A stretch of 64,000 bases of DNA from Saprospiraceae bacterium (GCA_026129545.1 JAHCHX010000001.1:991501-1055500), one strand, 5' to 3'; shown: positions 24,673 to 36,141, numbered from the stretch's first letter. The notes: generated by a model not told the origin, from the sequence alone. Numbers and translations are program-made.

Positions 24673-25677
24673 TCAAGGAGCAGGAATCCCTTGATAGATT
24701 TTTCTGCAAATCTTTTGAATAGCAAGTGCCAGATTGTCGGTATCTTTTCCTTTGGTCATTATAGTGATGAGATAGGGCTTGTCGCTCATATAGACAATGC
24801 CTGACTCATGTAGCTCATAGTCATGGCCAAAATTTCTCCATTCTCCGAATTTATGCCACATTTTGGTGCCAGCTGGAAAACCTTTGACAAATCCTTCTTG
24901 GAAATCGCAGTTGCTCAACAAGTCCGCGGCATAGTCGGCATAACTAGGTGATATAGTGGAAGCATTGAAGATGGCATTGAAAAAAACCGAGTACTCTCTA
25001 ACGGTCATAGTGAATTGAATGTCGTCTTCAATAGGCTCTGGCAGGCCGAATTCCGCAAACATCCTTTTCAGAAGCTTATTGTCGAATCGGCTGGCCAATA
25101 GCCATGTTGCATGATTGTCTGAGTGCGCTATCATGTAATAGAGCAGCTCATGCACAGTGTATTTCTTGCCGGGTTCTATTGATTTAGAGCTATAGTATTG
25201 TGGGGTGATGGGAGTGTTGGGTGGCTCATATAGCCATTGTTGCTTGAACAGTTCGGGATTGGTTTCCGCGATGCGCAGATACCCCAACAGCAATGCCACT
25301 TTCATCAAAGAGGCAGGATGATAACGCTCGCTTTTGTTTAGCGAGGTCCACTCCCCACGGTCGAATTCCTTTATGAATATGGAAGCCTGAGTGATTTGTT
25401 GAACGGCTTTCAGGCTATCCACCAATTTTTTCAATTCACCTCTTAGTGGGGCAAATGCCTCTGCTTTGTTAGCGGTCTCTACGAGCAACAATGGTTGAAC
25501 ATTGCGAAATCCTTGCACCCGACTTATGTTGTATTCGGTATTGGAATTCTGGGGTGTCGGCTTTTTACCCATTGCGTTTTGCAAAGTGTAAAGCGCTGTG
25601 CCCCCCAGCAAAAAAGCGGCAATAATATAGACAAAGAGTTTTTGGTTGGTGGTTCGTTCTGATTGAGTTGGCTGCAT
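24673..25677 (-). CDS. Serine hydrolase with class A beta-lactamase fold
   Basis: 334 residues. A hydrophobic N-terminal helix (FVYIIAAFLLGGTALYTL, about 15-32) anchors or exports it. The active-site motif is PASLMK with Ser123 and Lys126, followed by an SDN-type element in YMIAHSDNHATWLLASR. The third motif is unclear (MWHKFGEWRNFG stands where K-T/S-G would be), so the protein may be a peptidase- or esterase-like relative rather than an antibiotic-degrading enzyme. It has no operon partner. An envelope role in peptidoglycan or in peptide hydrolysis is a guess. Confidence 0.75.
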   Translation of the reverse strand: MQPTQSERTTNQKLFVYIIAAFLLGGTALYTLQNAMGKKPTPQNSNTEYNISRVQGFRNVQPLLLVETANKAEAFAPLRGELKKLVDSLKAVQQITQASIFIKEFDRGEWTSLNKSERYHPASLMKVALLLGYLRIAETNPELFKQQWLYEPPNTPITPQYYSSKSIEPGKKYTVHELLYYMIAHSDNHATWLLASRFDNKLLKRMFAEFGLPEPIEDDIQFTMTVREYSVFFNAIFNASTISPSYADYAADLLSNCDFQEGFVKGFPAGTKMWHKFGEWRNFGHDYELHESGIVYMSDKPYLITIMTKGKDTDNLALAIQKICRKIYQGIPAP

Positions 25678-25847
25678 AGAGCGAGGTGTATGAAGTAGTC
25701 TGTGTTGGCAGCGCTCTAAACGAAGGGTGTGTCTTGAAGGTTGCGATGCCTACAAGACCAAATTCTTTTTTGCCAAAAAAAGCAATTTGCGCAAATGAGA
25801 GGAGTTGGTGCTTTTTTGTCAGTCGATAGCGACAGAGTCTCGCCTCT

Positions 25848-26918
25848 TTAGGCGTTGCGCCCCATGCAGTTCAGGTCTTCAAATGCCTGTTTCAGGCGGG
25901 CTACAAACGATTTTTCGCCTTCCCGCAGCCATACTCGTGGGTCGTAGTGTTTTTTGTTGGGTTTGTCGGCTCCGTCTGGGTTGCCGATTTGCGCTTGCAG
26001 ATAGCCACTTTTCGCCTCATAATAGCTGCGGATGCCGTCCCAAAAGGCCCACTGCATATCGGTGTCAATGTTCATCTTAATGGCGCCGTATTCGATGGCT
26101 TCTCTGATTTCGGATTGTGAGGAGCCGGAGCCGCCGTGAAAGACAAAGTTGACTGGTGTCTTGTCGTTCAGGCCGTATTTTTCCCGTATGTAATCTTGCG
26201 AGTTTTTCAGGATGACAGGCTGCAATTTGACGTTGCCGGGTTTGTAAACCCCGTGCACATTGCCGAACGCGGCAGCAACGGTGAAATTGGGGCTTATTTT
26301 TTTCAGATGCTCGTAAGCATATGCTACTTCTTCCGGTTGGGTGTAGAGACGCGACGAATCCACATCGGTGTTGTCCACTCCGTCTTCTTCTCCGCCTGTC
26401 ACGCCCAACTCGATTTCAAGCGTCATGCCCATTTTCGACATTCTTGCGAGATATTTGGAGGAGATTTCGATGTTTTCGTGAAGTGGTTCTTCCGAAAGGT
26501 CGAGCATGTGACTGCTGTAAAGCGGGTAGCCATTTTTTTCATAAAATTTTTCACCCGCGTCGAGCAGGCCATCCACCCAAGTGATGATGTTCAATGCGCA
26601 GTGGTCGGTGTGCAAAATGACCGGCACGCGATATGCCTCGGCCATCGCGTGTACATGTTGCGCCCCTGAAATGCCACCGAGTATGGAGGCTTTGTTGCCT
26701 TCGTTGGAGAGGCCTTTGCCGGCGAAAAAGGCTGCCCCTCCGTGTGAAAATTGGATAATGACTGGGCTATTGACCGCTGCCGCAGTTTCGAGTACGGCAT
26801 TTACGGAGTTGGTGCCGATGACGTTGACAGCGGGCAGCGCAAAGTTGTGTTCGTTGGCATAATTGAAAAGGTCTGTGACTTCTTGTCCATGAAGGACTCC
26901 CGGGCGAAAACGGCTCAT
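25848..26918 (-). CDS. fbaA: Class II fructose-bisphosphate aldolase
   Basis: 356 residues, the normal length for the type A class II enzyme. Zinc ligands are in VILHTDHCALN, and EPLHENIEISSKYL, EIELGVTGGEEDGVDN and VFHGGSGSSQSEI (phosphate loop) are all present, with NIDTDMQWAFWDG near the end. It cleaves fructose 1,6-bisphosphate to dihydroxyacetone phosphate and glyceraldehyde 3-phosphate in glycolysis and acts in reverse in gluconeogenesis. Monocistronic by spacing. Confidence 0.95.
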   Translation of the reverse strand: MSRFRPGVLHGQEVTDLFNYANEHNFALPAVNVIGTNSVNAVLETAAAVNSPVIIQFSHGGAAFFAGKGLSNEGNKASILGGISGAQHVHAMAEAYRVPVILHTDHCALNIITWVDGLLDAGEKFYEKNGYPLYSSHMLDLSEEPLHENIEISSKYLARMSKMGMTLEIELGVTGGEEDGVDNTDVDSSRLYTQPEEVAYAYEHLKKISPNFTVAAAFGNVHGVYKPGNVKLQPVILKNSQDYIREKYGLNDKTPVNFVFHGGSGSSQSEIREAIEYGAIKMNIDTDMQWAFWDGIRSYYEAKSGYLQAQIGNPDGADKPNKKHYDPRVWLREGEKSFVARLKQAFEDLNCMGRNA

Positions 26919-26993
26919 AATAAAAAAGTGGTTGGTTTGACGATTTTGGTTGATTGTCTTTTGGGTGTTGGGTGTTCGGGCGCAAATAAAGCA

Positions 26994-27950
26994 CTACTGG
27001 TCAAAGAGGGATTCCACGAAGGCTCTTTTGTTGAAAATTTGTAGTTTGTCAATGCTTTCTCCCACTCCGATATACTTGATGGGTATCTTGAACTGATCGC
27101 TGATGCTGATGGCTACCCCGCCTTTAGCGGTGCCATCAAGTTTGGTGAGCGCGAGGCAAGTGATGGGAGCCACCTCGGTGAATTGCTTGGCCTGCTCTTG
27201 TGCGTTCTGGCCGGTTGAAGCATCGAGGACGAGCAGCACATCGTGTGGGGCACCGGGCAGCTTTTTCTCGATGGAGCGGTGAATTTTGCCCAGCTCCTGC
27301 ATCAGGTGTGTTTTGTTGTGCAGGCGTCCGGCAGTATCAATAATGGCCACGTCACAACCGTTCTCGACGGCATAGTTGGTGGTTTCGTAAGCCACCGCGG
27401 CAGGGTCGGCGTTCATGCCTTTTGAGTAAAAGTCACAGCCTGTGCGGTCGGCCCATATCTTGAGTTGGTCAACTGCGGCAGCGCGAAATGTGTCGGCGGC
27501 ACCCAACACGACTTTGTGTCCTTTTTGCTTGAATTGGTATGCTAATTTACCAATGGTGGTGGTTTTGCCGACACCGTTGACACCTATCACAAGTAGTATG
27601 TACGGTTTTTTCCCGACGGGAATATCGAAGTCATCGGCATCTTCTGTGTTGTTTTCGGACAATAGCCGCACGATTTCGTCTCGAAGAATGGCGTTGAGTT
27701 CCGCGGTGTTGATGTACTTGTCACGAGCGACCCTTGCCTCTATGCGTTCGATGATTTTCACGGTGGTGTCAAGCCCTACATCGCTACTGATGAGCACGTT
27801 TTCCAGTTCATCAAGTATCTCCACGTCCACCGTACTTTTGCCGGCTACGGCGCGAGATAGTTTGTCAAAAAAACCTTCTTTGGTTTTCTCAAGACCCTTG
27901 TCGAGGTCTTCTTTTTTTTCGCGGTTAAAAAATTTGTCAAAAAAGCCCAT
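26994..27950 (-). CDS. ftsY: Signal recognition particle receptor FtsY
   Basis: 318 residues. A short charged N-terminal stretch is followed by the NG domain: VIGVNGVGKTTTIGKLAYQF (G1), AADTFRAAAVDQLK, IDTAGRLHNKTHLMQELGKI (G3) and LTKLDGTAKGG (G4). It docks the SRP-ribosome complex at the membrane. The acidic A-domain found in E. coli FtsY is missing, as in many Bacteroidota. The stop lies about 75 bp from the aldolase start on the same strand, so co-transcription is possible. Confidence 0.95.
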   Translation of the reverse strand: MGFFDKFFNREKKEDLDKGLEKTKEGFFDKLSRAVAGKSTVDVEILDELENVLISSDVGLDTTVKIIERIEARVARDKYINTAELNAILRDEIVRLLSENNTEDADDFDIPVGKKPYILLVIGVNGVGKTTTIGKLAYQFKQKGHKVVLGAADTFRAAAVDQLKIWADRTGCDFYSKGMNADPAAVAYETTNYAVENGCDVAIIDTAGRLHNKTHLMQELGKIHRSIEKKLPGAPHDVLLVLDASTGQNAQEQAKQFTEVAPITCLALTKLDGTAKGGVAISISDQFKIPIKYIGVGESIDKLQIFNKRAFVESLFDQ

Positions 27951-28008
27951 GAAAGAGGTTAGTGGGTTTGAAAATACTCATGTCGGTAGGGTTTGTCTTC
28001 CAATCAAA

Positions 28009-28779
28009 TCAAAGCTCACTGTGGGTGCGTCGCACCGATTCTATGAGCGTCGCTCTTTTTCGGCGCGACACCTCCACTGTCTCTCCCGTTTCGAGCACCA
28101 AATACCCACCTTCGCCCTTGATGTAGGTGCGGATGAAGTTCATGTTGACGATATGCTTTTTGTGCACACGGACGAAGCTCAGGGCTGACAGGGTGTCCTC
28201 GAAGGCTTTGATGGTGCGGGTTGCGGTGATGCGTTCGCCGTTTTTGATGATGAAGTGTGTGTAGTTGTCCTCTGCTTCGAGGCGGACGATGTCGCGGAGC
28301 GGGACAAAATGGATGCCGTCGAGGCCGGAGATGCCAATTTTATCAAAAGCATTGGGGGCATTGGGATTGTAATTCTGCCTGAGCACTTCCATGCGTTGCT
28401 TGGTGGCAGCGTTGCGACGGCGGATACGGCTCACAGCTTTGATTAGTTCTTCACCGTCAATAGGTTTTACGACGTAGTGAATGGCGGCAAACTCGAAAGC
28501 CCTTAGCGCATATTTATCGAAAGCTGTCACGAAAATGATGTCGAAGGGTATTTCGTCGAATTGCTGCAAGGCTTGGAAAACCAAGCCGTCCGGCAAGTTG
28601 ATATCGAGAAAGGCCACGTCGTACTTCGTGTCGTTGTCTTCAGAGGCCAATCGGAGCAAGTCGGCATTCGAACCGCCGGTGGCCATCACTTCCACATCGG
28701 GGCAGTATTTGGCAAGCTGGTTTTGGAGGTTTTCCAAACCTTCCGGTTCGTCTTCGATGAGGAGCGCCCTTGTTGTCAT
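28009..28779 (-). CDS. LytTR-family response regulator
   Basis: 256 residues. The receiver domain starts TRALLIEDEPEGLENLQN and its phosphoacceptor is probably Asp59 in VAFLDINLPDG; the LytTR DNA-binding domain is at the C-terminus (FVPLRDIVRLEAEDNYTHFI, then SALSFVRVHKKHIVNMNFI). The usual partner, a membrane sensor kinase with histidine-kinase domain, is not adjacent. The target promoters are unknown. It is in line with ftsY with a short gap of about 58 bp. Confidence 0.9.
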   Translation of the reverse strand: MTTRALLIEDEPEGLENLQNQLAKYCPDVEVMATGGSNADLLRLASEDNDTKYDVAFLDINLPDGLVFQALQQFDEIPFDIIFVTAFDKYALRAFEFAAIHYVVKPIDGEELIKAVSRIRRRNAATKQRMEVLRQNYNPNAPNAFDKIGISGLDGIHFVPLRDIVRLEAEDNYTHFIIKNGERITATRTIKAFEDTLSALSFVRVHKKHIVNMNFIRTYIKGEGGYLVLETGETVEVSRRKRATLIESVRRTHSEL

Positions 28780-28838
28780 GATAAGTGGTTTCGCTTTAAT
28801 GAACAGAAATGCAAAAGTCTGACTTTATCGCAAAAAAA

Positions 28839-28870
28839 TAAGGTTTGAGGTAATTTTACCTCAAACCTTA
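28839..28870 (-). terminator. Hairpin downstream of mltD
   Basis: TAAGGTTTGAGGTAA and its complement form perfect 15-bp arms around a 2-bp loop. It lies 58 bp after the mltD stop and 60 bp before the LytTR start on the same strand, which suits a terminator for mltD. The T-run is weak. Confidence 0.6.
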
Positions 28871-28927
28871 CTCATCGCCCGCGTCGCTTATCGGTATATT
28901 AGCCGATTGAAAGCTTTTTCTTTCTTC

Positions 28928-30436
28928 TCAATACTCCCTGATTTTCAGGCGCATGCCAACTTTCAAGGTTTCCAAATCGTTGAGTTTCTTGATGCTCGCG
29001 GCGCTGGTTGCGTATTGTCGTGCTATATCTTCCAATGATTCGTTGCGCTGCACGGTGTGATATTGGAATTCGCCCTTTCGTGGCGAATCTTCCAACGACA
29101 CGATAATCGGGGGCGGCACGTTCGTTCGTTCGGGTGGGGTAGTGGTGGTGGTGGGGCGGGTTGCTCCCTCATTTTTCTTTGGCTTGGCTGCGCTCGTGTT
29201 TTGCACAGGAGCCTCGACGCGACCGGAGGTGTGCTTCTGTACATATACTGGATGCAAGATTTTGAGGCTCTGTCCATTATACACATAGTTGGAACTCAGA
29301 TTGTTCCATGCTTTTAAATGGTCAGCGTTGCAACCCAGTTTTTGCGCGACAGTCTCGATATGGTCGGGCTGCTGAACGCTGATGAAACGCTGCCAGTAGC
29401 GGCCATCCCCAAGGTCCGAATTGACATAATTATCCTTGCTTTCCAATGAGTAGGTGCGGCTGCCAAGCGAGTTGAGATAGCGGACGAATGCAGGCATGAC
29501 GCGCTCCGGCAGTATCACATAATGCCCGGCGGCAGTAGGCGGCACATAATCGCGGCGGAAGCCGGGATTCAGGGTCTTCACGGTCTGATAGTCAATGCCT
29601 GTAGCGTCGGCAATATCACGGAACGACATACCCTCGTACACCTTAATATAGTTGGTAAGTTGTTCGTCGTAGTCAGGCTCATAAGGCACAAGCCCGTGCG
29701 AGGTGTAGTAATTGCAGATGTAGGTGGCGGCGATGAATGCTGGCACATAATTCCGGGTCTCTTGCGGGAGGTAATTCAGGATAGACCAGAAGTTGCGACT
29801 GTGCGCCCTTTTGATGGCGGCGTTTACGCGGCCTTGCCCACTGTTGTAGGCTGCCAGGGCCAAAGCCCAGTCATTGTAAAGATTGTAAAGGTCTCTCAAA
29901 TGGCGGGCGGCGGCATCGGTGCTTTTCACTGGGTCGCTGCGGTCTTCCACGACGCTGCTCGTGTGAAGGCCGTATTGTGCGCCAGTAGCTGGCATGAATT
30001 GCCACAGACCTGTCGCGCCAACTCTCGAGACTGCATGAGGATTGAGCGCGGATTCTACGACAGCCAGATATTTCAGGTCAGCGGGCAAGCCATATTCTTT
30101 CAGTTTTTGCTCAAAAAGAGGAAAGTATGTGAGGCGCTTGCCGAGCATTGTGCGGGTTTTTTCGGTTTTCACCTGCACATAAGTCCTGATGTAGCCCTTC
30201 ACCACGGGGTGTGATTTCAATTCCACGCAGCTGGAAAGGTAAGAAAGTCGCTCGCGCAGTTCCGCTTCGGTGGGCAAGGGAAGAACGCCTTTTGCCACAA
30301 GGGATTCCGAAATGTCTGCAGGTTCTTCCAACCCCGCATCCTGAATCACGTCAACGGTCGTTTGGGCATAAAGAGGTAGGCATGAAACGGTCAAAAACAG
30401 GGTCAACCAGCGTAAAACAGGGTTTCTCAACTGCAT
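28928..30436 (-). CDS. mltD: Membrane-bound lytic murein transglycosylase D with LysM repeats
   Basis: 502 residues. The SLT catalytic region is in [20 protein letters not shown] with catalytic Glu in ESALN, followed by [12 protein letters not shown] and [14 protein letters not shown]. Two LysM domains follow: one in [20 protein letters not shown] and one at the extreme C-terminus ([20 protein letters not shown]). It cleaves peptidoglycan between MurNAc and GlcNAc to form anhydro products. The ATG at 30436 starts the signal peptide; the upstream frame to 30469 is unlikely to be used. Confidence 0.92.
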   Translation of the reverse strand: MQLRNPVLRWLTLFLTVSCLPLYAQTTVDVIQDAGLEEPADISESLVAKGVLPLPTEAELRERLSYLSSCVELKSHPVVKGYIRTYVQVKTEKTRTMLGKRLTYFPLFEQKLKEYGLPADLKYLAVVESALNPHAVSRVGATGLWQFMPATGAQYGLHTSSVVEDRSDPVKSTDAAARHLRDLYNLYNDWALALAAYNSGQGRVNAAIKRAHSRNFWSILNYLPQETRNYVPAFIAATYICNYYTSHGLVPYEPDYDEQLTNYIKVYEGMSFRDIADATGIDYQTVKTLNPGFRRDYVPPTAAGHYVILPERVMPAFVRYLNSLGSRTYSLESKDNYVNSDLGDGRYWQRFISVQQPDHIETVAQKLGCNADHLKAWNNLSSNYVYNGQSLKILHPVYVQKHTSGRVEAPVQNTSAAKPKKNEGATRPTTTTTPPERTNVPPPIIVSLEDSPRKGEFQYHTVQRNESLEDIARQYATSAASIKKLNDLETLKVGMRLKIREY

Positions 30437-30632
30437 CTTGTACTCAAATTTGAAGTTTAGAAAAAACAAAAATTACACAGAAATAAAAATGACGAGGCGG
30501 AAAACGCCCATTGCCAATTTTTATTCTTTAAAGGGGGAAGGGTGGCTGTTTTGCCGTGTTTTTCGTGCTTTTCGGGAAAGAAGTTGCAAAAGTCGTGCTT
30601 CTTTGCGGGTAATTGCGCATTTCAAGTGTTAA

Positions 30633-32444
<1,812 letters not shown>

Positions 32445-32563
32445 CAGCTGTGAAAATGGCGGGCGAAAAGGACTTCGTTAGCGAGACACTAAGGGGAGTG
32501 GCTGCATGAAGCCGGATTTAATTGCCCAACAATTCACACTCATTCCACCAAATCCGCAGCAAC

Positions 32564-32824
32564 ATGAATTTAGTTATCTTGAGTCCTGAAAGAGAGATTT
32601 TTTCTGGAGAAGTGAAATCGGTGAAGGTTCCGGGTAGTGCCGGGCAATTCGAGATTTTGAAAAATCACGCTCCGATAGTTTCTTCGTTGGCCAAAGGTGA
32701 AGTGCGCGTCCTGAAAGGCAATGGCGAAAAAATGACCTTTAATGTGGAGGGCGGCTTCGTTGAAATGCTAAACAATGAGGTTTCGTTGTTGGTGTCGGGT
32801 GTGGCCACTTCCGAAGAGGCGTGA
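32564..32824 (+). CDS. atpC: F1 ATP synthase epsilon subunit
   Basis: 86 residues from the ATG at 32564. MNLVILSPEREIFSGEVKSV and VPGSAGQFEILKNHAPIVSS are the conserved beta-sandwich of the epsilon chain; VEGGFVEMLNNEVSLLVSG closes it. The C-terminal helical hairpin that inhibits ATP hydrolysis in other bacteria is missing, so the chain is short. It follows atpD by 119 bp. In this phylum the short form is common. Confidence 0.92.
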   Translation: MNLVILSPEREIFSGEVKSVKVPGSAGQFEILKNHAPIVSSLAKGEVRVLKGNGEKMTFNVEGGFVEMLNNEVSLLVSGVATSEEA

Positions 32825-32854
32825 TTGATTTCTGCTTTAAGGGCAATAATAAAA

Positions 32855-32888
32855 AGAGCCAACGCTGTCCTGAAACGGCGTTGGCTCT
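32855..32888. terminator. Intrinsic terminator between atpC and the convergent outer-membrane gene
   Basis: AGAGCCAACGC (32855-32865) pairs with GCGTTGGCTCT (32878-32888), preceded by AATAAAAA. It lies between two convergent genes and can serve both. Confidence 0.8.
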
Positions 32889-32913
32889 GTGTTTGTGGGC
32901 ATATAGGGTTAGG

Positions 32914-33645
32914 TTATTTTTCGTCGTTGCCAAACAGGTAGGCGACCGAAAGGCTTGCCACATTGTTTTTTGCGTGCCATTTGCCCCCGTTGTCAGCGGC
33001 AAAATCCACCGCTTTTTTGGGCAGCACGTTGGCTAATCCCAAGTTGTAGGACAAAGAAAGCCTCACCCCCACGAGCTCGTAGCCCATTTCAAATCCGAGG
33101 CCATAGTCAAGTTTGGTAAGGTCGTCGTTGATTTCGTCGCCAAATTTCAATTTCTCCGAGCCGCTGCTTGAGGAGCCGTTTGAGGTGGTCTTGATTTTCA
33201 CGTTTCCACCGACGGCGTAACCGATATAAGGCCCTGCTCCCATGTAAAGGCCTTCGGCGCGAAACGCGAAAGACAAAGGCAGCTGCAAATACATGGGCAT
33301 CAGTTTTCGGGTGCGGGTGAATGGCACGTTCAGCACCTCCCCCCTGAATTCCCGTTCGGAGCCTTTCACGTTCAGATGCAGGCCTGTGCCGATTCCAAAT
33401 TTGCTGCTTAGCCAGAACTCTGTCACAAAGCCAGCGTGATAAGTTGGCAGCCATTTGGTTTCCAGTCGGGTGGCAACTCCCTGCACCTCGATTAACCCCA
33501 AGACATTCTGATAGTCAAAACTCAGCGGCATATCTGCCAAGCTAACACCCGCCTTCACGCCAAACCGCGTTTGCCCTGCGACATTGGATATGGCGCAGCA
33601 GAGAGACAGGAGTAGTGCCAAACAAAGGGAAAGGGTCTTTTCCAT
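32914..33645 (-). CDS. PorT-like outer-membrane beta-barrel protein
   Basis: 243 residues from the ATG at 33645. The signal peptide MEKTLSLCLALLLSLCCAIS is followed by TRFGVKAGVSLADMPLSFDY, the opening of PorT-type outer-membrane beta-barrel proteins, and ends with LSVAYLFG as a last strand. Alternating hydrophobic strands and loops are visible throughout. It may be structural or linked to type IX secretion; no specific role can be assigned. It starts 20 bp before the stop of the next gene on the same strand, suggesting co-transcription. Confidence 0.72.
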   Translation of the reverse strand: MEKTLSLCLALLLSLCCAISNVAGQTRFGVKAGVSLADMPLSFDYQNVLGLIEVQGVATRLETKWLPTYHAGFVTEFWLSSKFGIGTGLHLNVKGSEREFRGEVLNVPFTRTRKLMPMYLQLPLSFAFRAEGLYMGAGPYIGYAVGGNVKIKTTSNGSSSSGSEKLKFGDEINDDLTKLDYGLGFEMGYELVGVRLSLSYNLGLANVLPKKAVDFAADNGGKWHAKNNVASLSVAYLFGNDEK

Positions 33646-33664
33646 GGTTGAGTTCATGCACTGT

Positions 33665-34090
33665 TTAGCGGCGCAATTCAATGGTCTTTACCTGATTGGT
33701 GCCATCGGTGGATTTCCACACCTGCTGACTTTTTTTGTTCGTGATGACTATCCAAGATTTTGAGATGATGGAGCCTTCCTCTCTCAGCACCACGATGTTT
33801 TCCGTGTTGCTCCAGCGGAAATCGTATCGGCCGGCGCTATTGCGGCTGCCAGATGTGAGGTTGTCGAATATGCTGGCGTTTTCGAGGCTTCCAGTACCGT
33901 TTTTATTGAAGGTGATGGAGCCAAAATCGGTCACGGAGGCAGAGGCAGAGCGAGTGTTGGGGCGCTCCACATCATAATTGGCGACTTGCCAGGTGCCGCG
34001 AAGCCGCTTGGAAAATTGTTTGGTTGGGCTGGCGCAGCTGCTGGCCAGCATTGCAAAAGCAAACAAAAGAACAGGTGTGATTTTTTTCAT
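33665..34090 (-). CDS. Lipocalin-like lipoprotein
   Basis: 141 residues. A lipoprotein signal ends in LASSCASPT with the lipid-carrying Cys, then LRGTWQVANYDVERPNTRSA and FGSITFNKNGTGSLEN, the pattern of lipocalin-like (GTW-start) proteins of Bacteroidota. A small beta-barrel or ligand-binding role in the envelope is likely. It lies directly upstream of the outer-membrane protein gene. Function unknown. Confidence 0.7.
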   Translation of the reverse strand: MKKITPVLLFAFAMLASSCASPTKQFSKRLRGTWQVANYDVERPNTRSASASVTDFGSITFNKNGTGSLENASIFDNLTSGSRNSAGRYDFRWSNTENIVVLREEGSIISKSWIVITNKKSQQVWKSTDGTNQVKTIELRR

Positions 34091-34183
34091 GTTGATGACA
34101 GTTTTGTAACGATGGCAAACCTACGCGAAAAAGCGCGTTTCCGCATTACTGTGTTCAAAAAATGTGATTGGGCGAAAGGGCAG

Positions 34184-34909
34184 TCAAAGCAGGTCAAACA
34201 AGTTGTTCACACCCGGAATCCGAGAGAAGATAAACCCCTCCGCGTAAGGTGCTTGAATAGACCGCCCATATACTTTTGCCTTGGCCTCCAAGTATTCAAG
34301 AAAATCTTTGCCAGAGATGGGGGTGTTGGGTTCCGTGTTGTGGGGGTCATAAAATTGTGAGCGATAGGCGAGTATGGCCGCTTTTTTTTGTTCGAGGAAC
34401 GGCGTGATGTCCACCACGAAATCTGGTTGCAAATTGATGTCTTGAATATAGTGATATACTGCCTTGGGCCGCCATTTTTGTTGCTTTTCCCCTTCGTCGT
34501 CGAAAGTTTCTATTTTTTCCAAACCAGCATAAAAACAAGCATCGGTCTCCAATTTGGCAGAGCGGCCGTGGTCGGGGTGGCGGTCTTCGGGGGCATTGCA
34601 AAGCACAATTTCGGGGCGACAATCCCGAATGACGCGCACAATTTTCAACCAGTGTTCTGGCGTGTGCGTGAAAAATCCGTCGGGGATGTCGAGCGTTTTG
34701 CGAAAGGCGGCCCCCAACACTTTGGCAGCTTGGGCTGCTTCTTGAAGTCGGATGGCGGCTGTGCCGCGTGTGCCTAATTCGCCTTGGCTTAGGTCAAGTA
34801 TGCCAAATGTCTTTCCCAAAGCGGCGTGATGCAGCAAAGTGCCTGCCGCACAGAGCTCCACATCGTCGGGGTGGATGCCGATAGCTAGAATGTCAATTTT
34901 TTGTGTCAT
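34184..34909 (-). CDS. bshB1: Bacillithiol biosynthesis deacetylase BshB1
   Basis: 241 residues from the ATG at 34909. IHPDDVELCAAGTLLHHAAL (HPDD metal site) and DLSQGELGTRGTAAIRLQEA are the BshB1 signature, with APEDRHPDHGRSAKL and YRSQFYDP later. It removes the acetyl group from GlcNAc-malate in bacillithiol synthesis. The other two genes (bshA, bshC) are not in the window. The presence of this enzyme shows that the organism makes bacillithiol, which is established for Bacteroidota. Confidence 0.93.
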   Translation of the reverse strand: MTQKIDILAIGIHPDDVELCAAGTLLHHAALGKTFGILDLSQGELGTRGTAAIRLQEAAQAAKVLGAAFRKTLDIPDGFFTHTPEHWLKIVRVIRDCRPEIVLCNAPEDRHPDHGRSAKLETDACFYAGLEKIETFDDEGEKQQKWRPKAVYHYIQDINLQPDFVVDITPFLEQKKAAILAYRSQFYDPHNTEPNTPISGKDFLEYLEAKAKVYGRSIQAPYAEGFIFSRIPGVNNLFDLL

Positions 34910-34969
34910 GGTCTGAAGTGTCAACGTGGTCGGGGGTGCTTACATTTGCGAGGCAAAAACAACTAAAAA

Positions 34970-35476
34970 ATGGAACAAAATCCATCCAACAACGAAAATG
35001 CGGCGCGATTGCTCTCCGAGCAGCAAAACCAAATCGAGGCACTCGAACAGGCATTGGCGGCTATGGAACGACGGGCCAAGAGCTTCGAGGATGACTGGTC
35101 GTCGCTTTACGACCAAAACCGCGACCTGCGCAACGAAAACCACCGATTGCAGCACGACTACGAAACGCTCCGAATTCAAAAAGGGGGCTTTGGGTTCAAA
35201 ATGCTGATGCTGTCAGGTTTGGGCGGTTTTGTCACGGCATTGGTGCTGTGCTTTGTTTATTTAAAATTGAAGCCAAAAGAACCTCATGTAGTGGCGTTCA
35301 GGCAATTTCAACGGGAAAATCAAATCGGTTTTGAGCTGGCAATCGGCAATGGTCAGTTTGAGGAAGTGGAGCAGGCGTTGGAAAAAAGCCTGGAACGGCC
35401 AGAGTTCAAATCCATCCAGCCTCAGCTTATTTTTATCCACGAAATCGTCAGCGCCTCTAAGCGTCGGTGCCAGTGA
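34970..35476 (+). CDS. Coiled-coil membrane protein of unknown function
   Basis: 168 residues. A long coiled coil (about residues 18-70, EQQNQIEALEQALAAMERRA and DQNRDLRNENHRLQHDYETL) leads into a single membrane helix (MLMLSGLGGFVTALVLCFVY, 78-98), followed by a charged C-terminal domain of about 60 residues. Topology is probably N-terminus in the cytoplasm. TACATTTG at 34941-34948 fits the -7 element. The stop is 3 bp from the convergent nth gene. I recognise no family. Confidence 0.7.
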   Translation: MEQNPSNNENAARLLSEQQNQIEALEQALAAMERRAKSFEDDWSSLYDQNRDLRNENHRLQHDYETLRIQKGGFGFKMLMLSGLGGFVTALVLCFVYLKLKPKEPHVVAFRQFQRENQIGFELAIGNGQFEEVEQALEKSLERPEFKSIQPQLIFIHEIVSASKRRCQ

Positions 35477-35479
35477 GTT

Positions 35480-36136
35480 TTATCCAGCCCACGAGCAAAT
35501 AGGGCATTTTTCCGGCTGATGCCCCCTTGCCGGGCAATACTGGCGACCGAAGAAGATGATTTGCAAATGCAGTTTGTTCCAAGTGTTTTTGGGAAAAATC
35601 ATTTTCAGGTCGCGCTCGGTTTGTTCCACGCTTTTCCCGTTGCTAAGTCCCCAACGAGCGGCCAAACGATGAATATGGGTGTCAACTGGAAACGCCGGAT
35701 GCCCAAATGCCTGCGACATCACCACCGATGCGGTTTTGTGACCCACTCCGGGGAGCGCCTCCAGCGCCTCAAAGCTTTCCGGGACTTTGCCGCCGTGTTT
35801 CTCCACGATAATTTTCGACAATCCGCTAATCGCCTTTGATTTCGCCGGGGAAAGGCCACAAGGTTTGATAATCTCTTGTATCTCTTCCGTCGGGAGCCGA
35901 GCCATGTCTGTCGGGTTGTCGGCACGGGCAAACAAGAGGGGGGTGATTTGATTGACCCGTTCGTCCGTGCATTGCGCCGACAACACTACCGCCACCAGCA
36001 AAGTGAATGCATCTTCATGTCGAAGCGGGATGGGTGTTTCGGGGTACAAGTCGTCGAGAATTTCTTGGATACGCACAGCCTTGGCCTTGACGGTGGGAGA
36101 CAGGCGCTTCTTGACGGCTGGGGCTTTTGTCGCCAT
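35480..36136 (-). CDS. nth: Endonuclease III (DNA glycosylase/AP lyase)
   Basis: 218 residues. The HhH-GPD fold is shown by EALEALPGVGHKTASVVMSQ (HhH) and FPVDTHIHRLAARWGLSNGK with catalytic Lys in HKTA and Asp in VDTH. The C-terminal loop reads YCPARGHQPEKCPICSW, so only three cysteines with C-x8-C-x2-C spacing are present and the fourth iron-sulfur ligand of the E. coli enzyme (C-x6-C-x2-C-x5-C) is absent. It repairs oxidised pyrimidines. An initial lysine-rich stretch (AVKKRLSPTVKAKAV) precedes the core. Confidence 0.92.
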   Translation of the reverse strand: MATKAPAVKKRLSPTVKAKAVRIQEILDDLYPETPIPLRHEDAFTLLVAVVLSAQCTDERVNQITPLLFARADNPTDMARLPTEEIQEIIKPCGLSPAKSKAISGLSKIIVEKHGGKVPESFEALEALPGVGHKTASVVMSQAFGHPAFPVDTHIHRLAARWGLSNGKSVEQTERDLKMIFPKNTWNKLHLQIIFFGRQYCPARGHQPEKCPICSWAG

Positions 36137-36141
36137 GTTTT

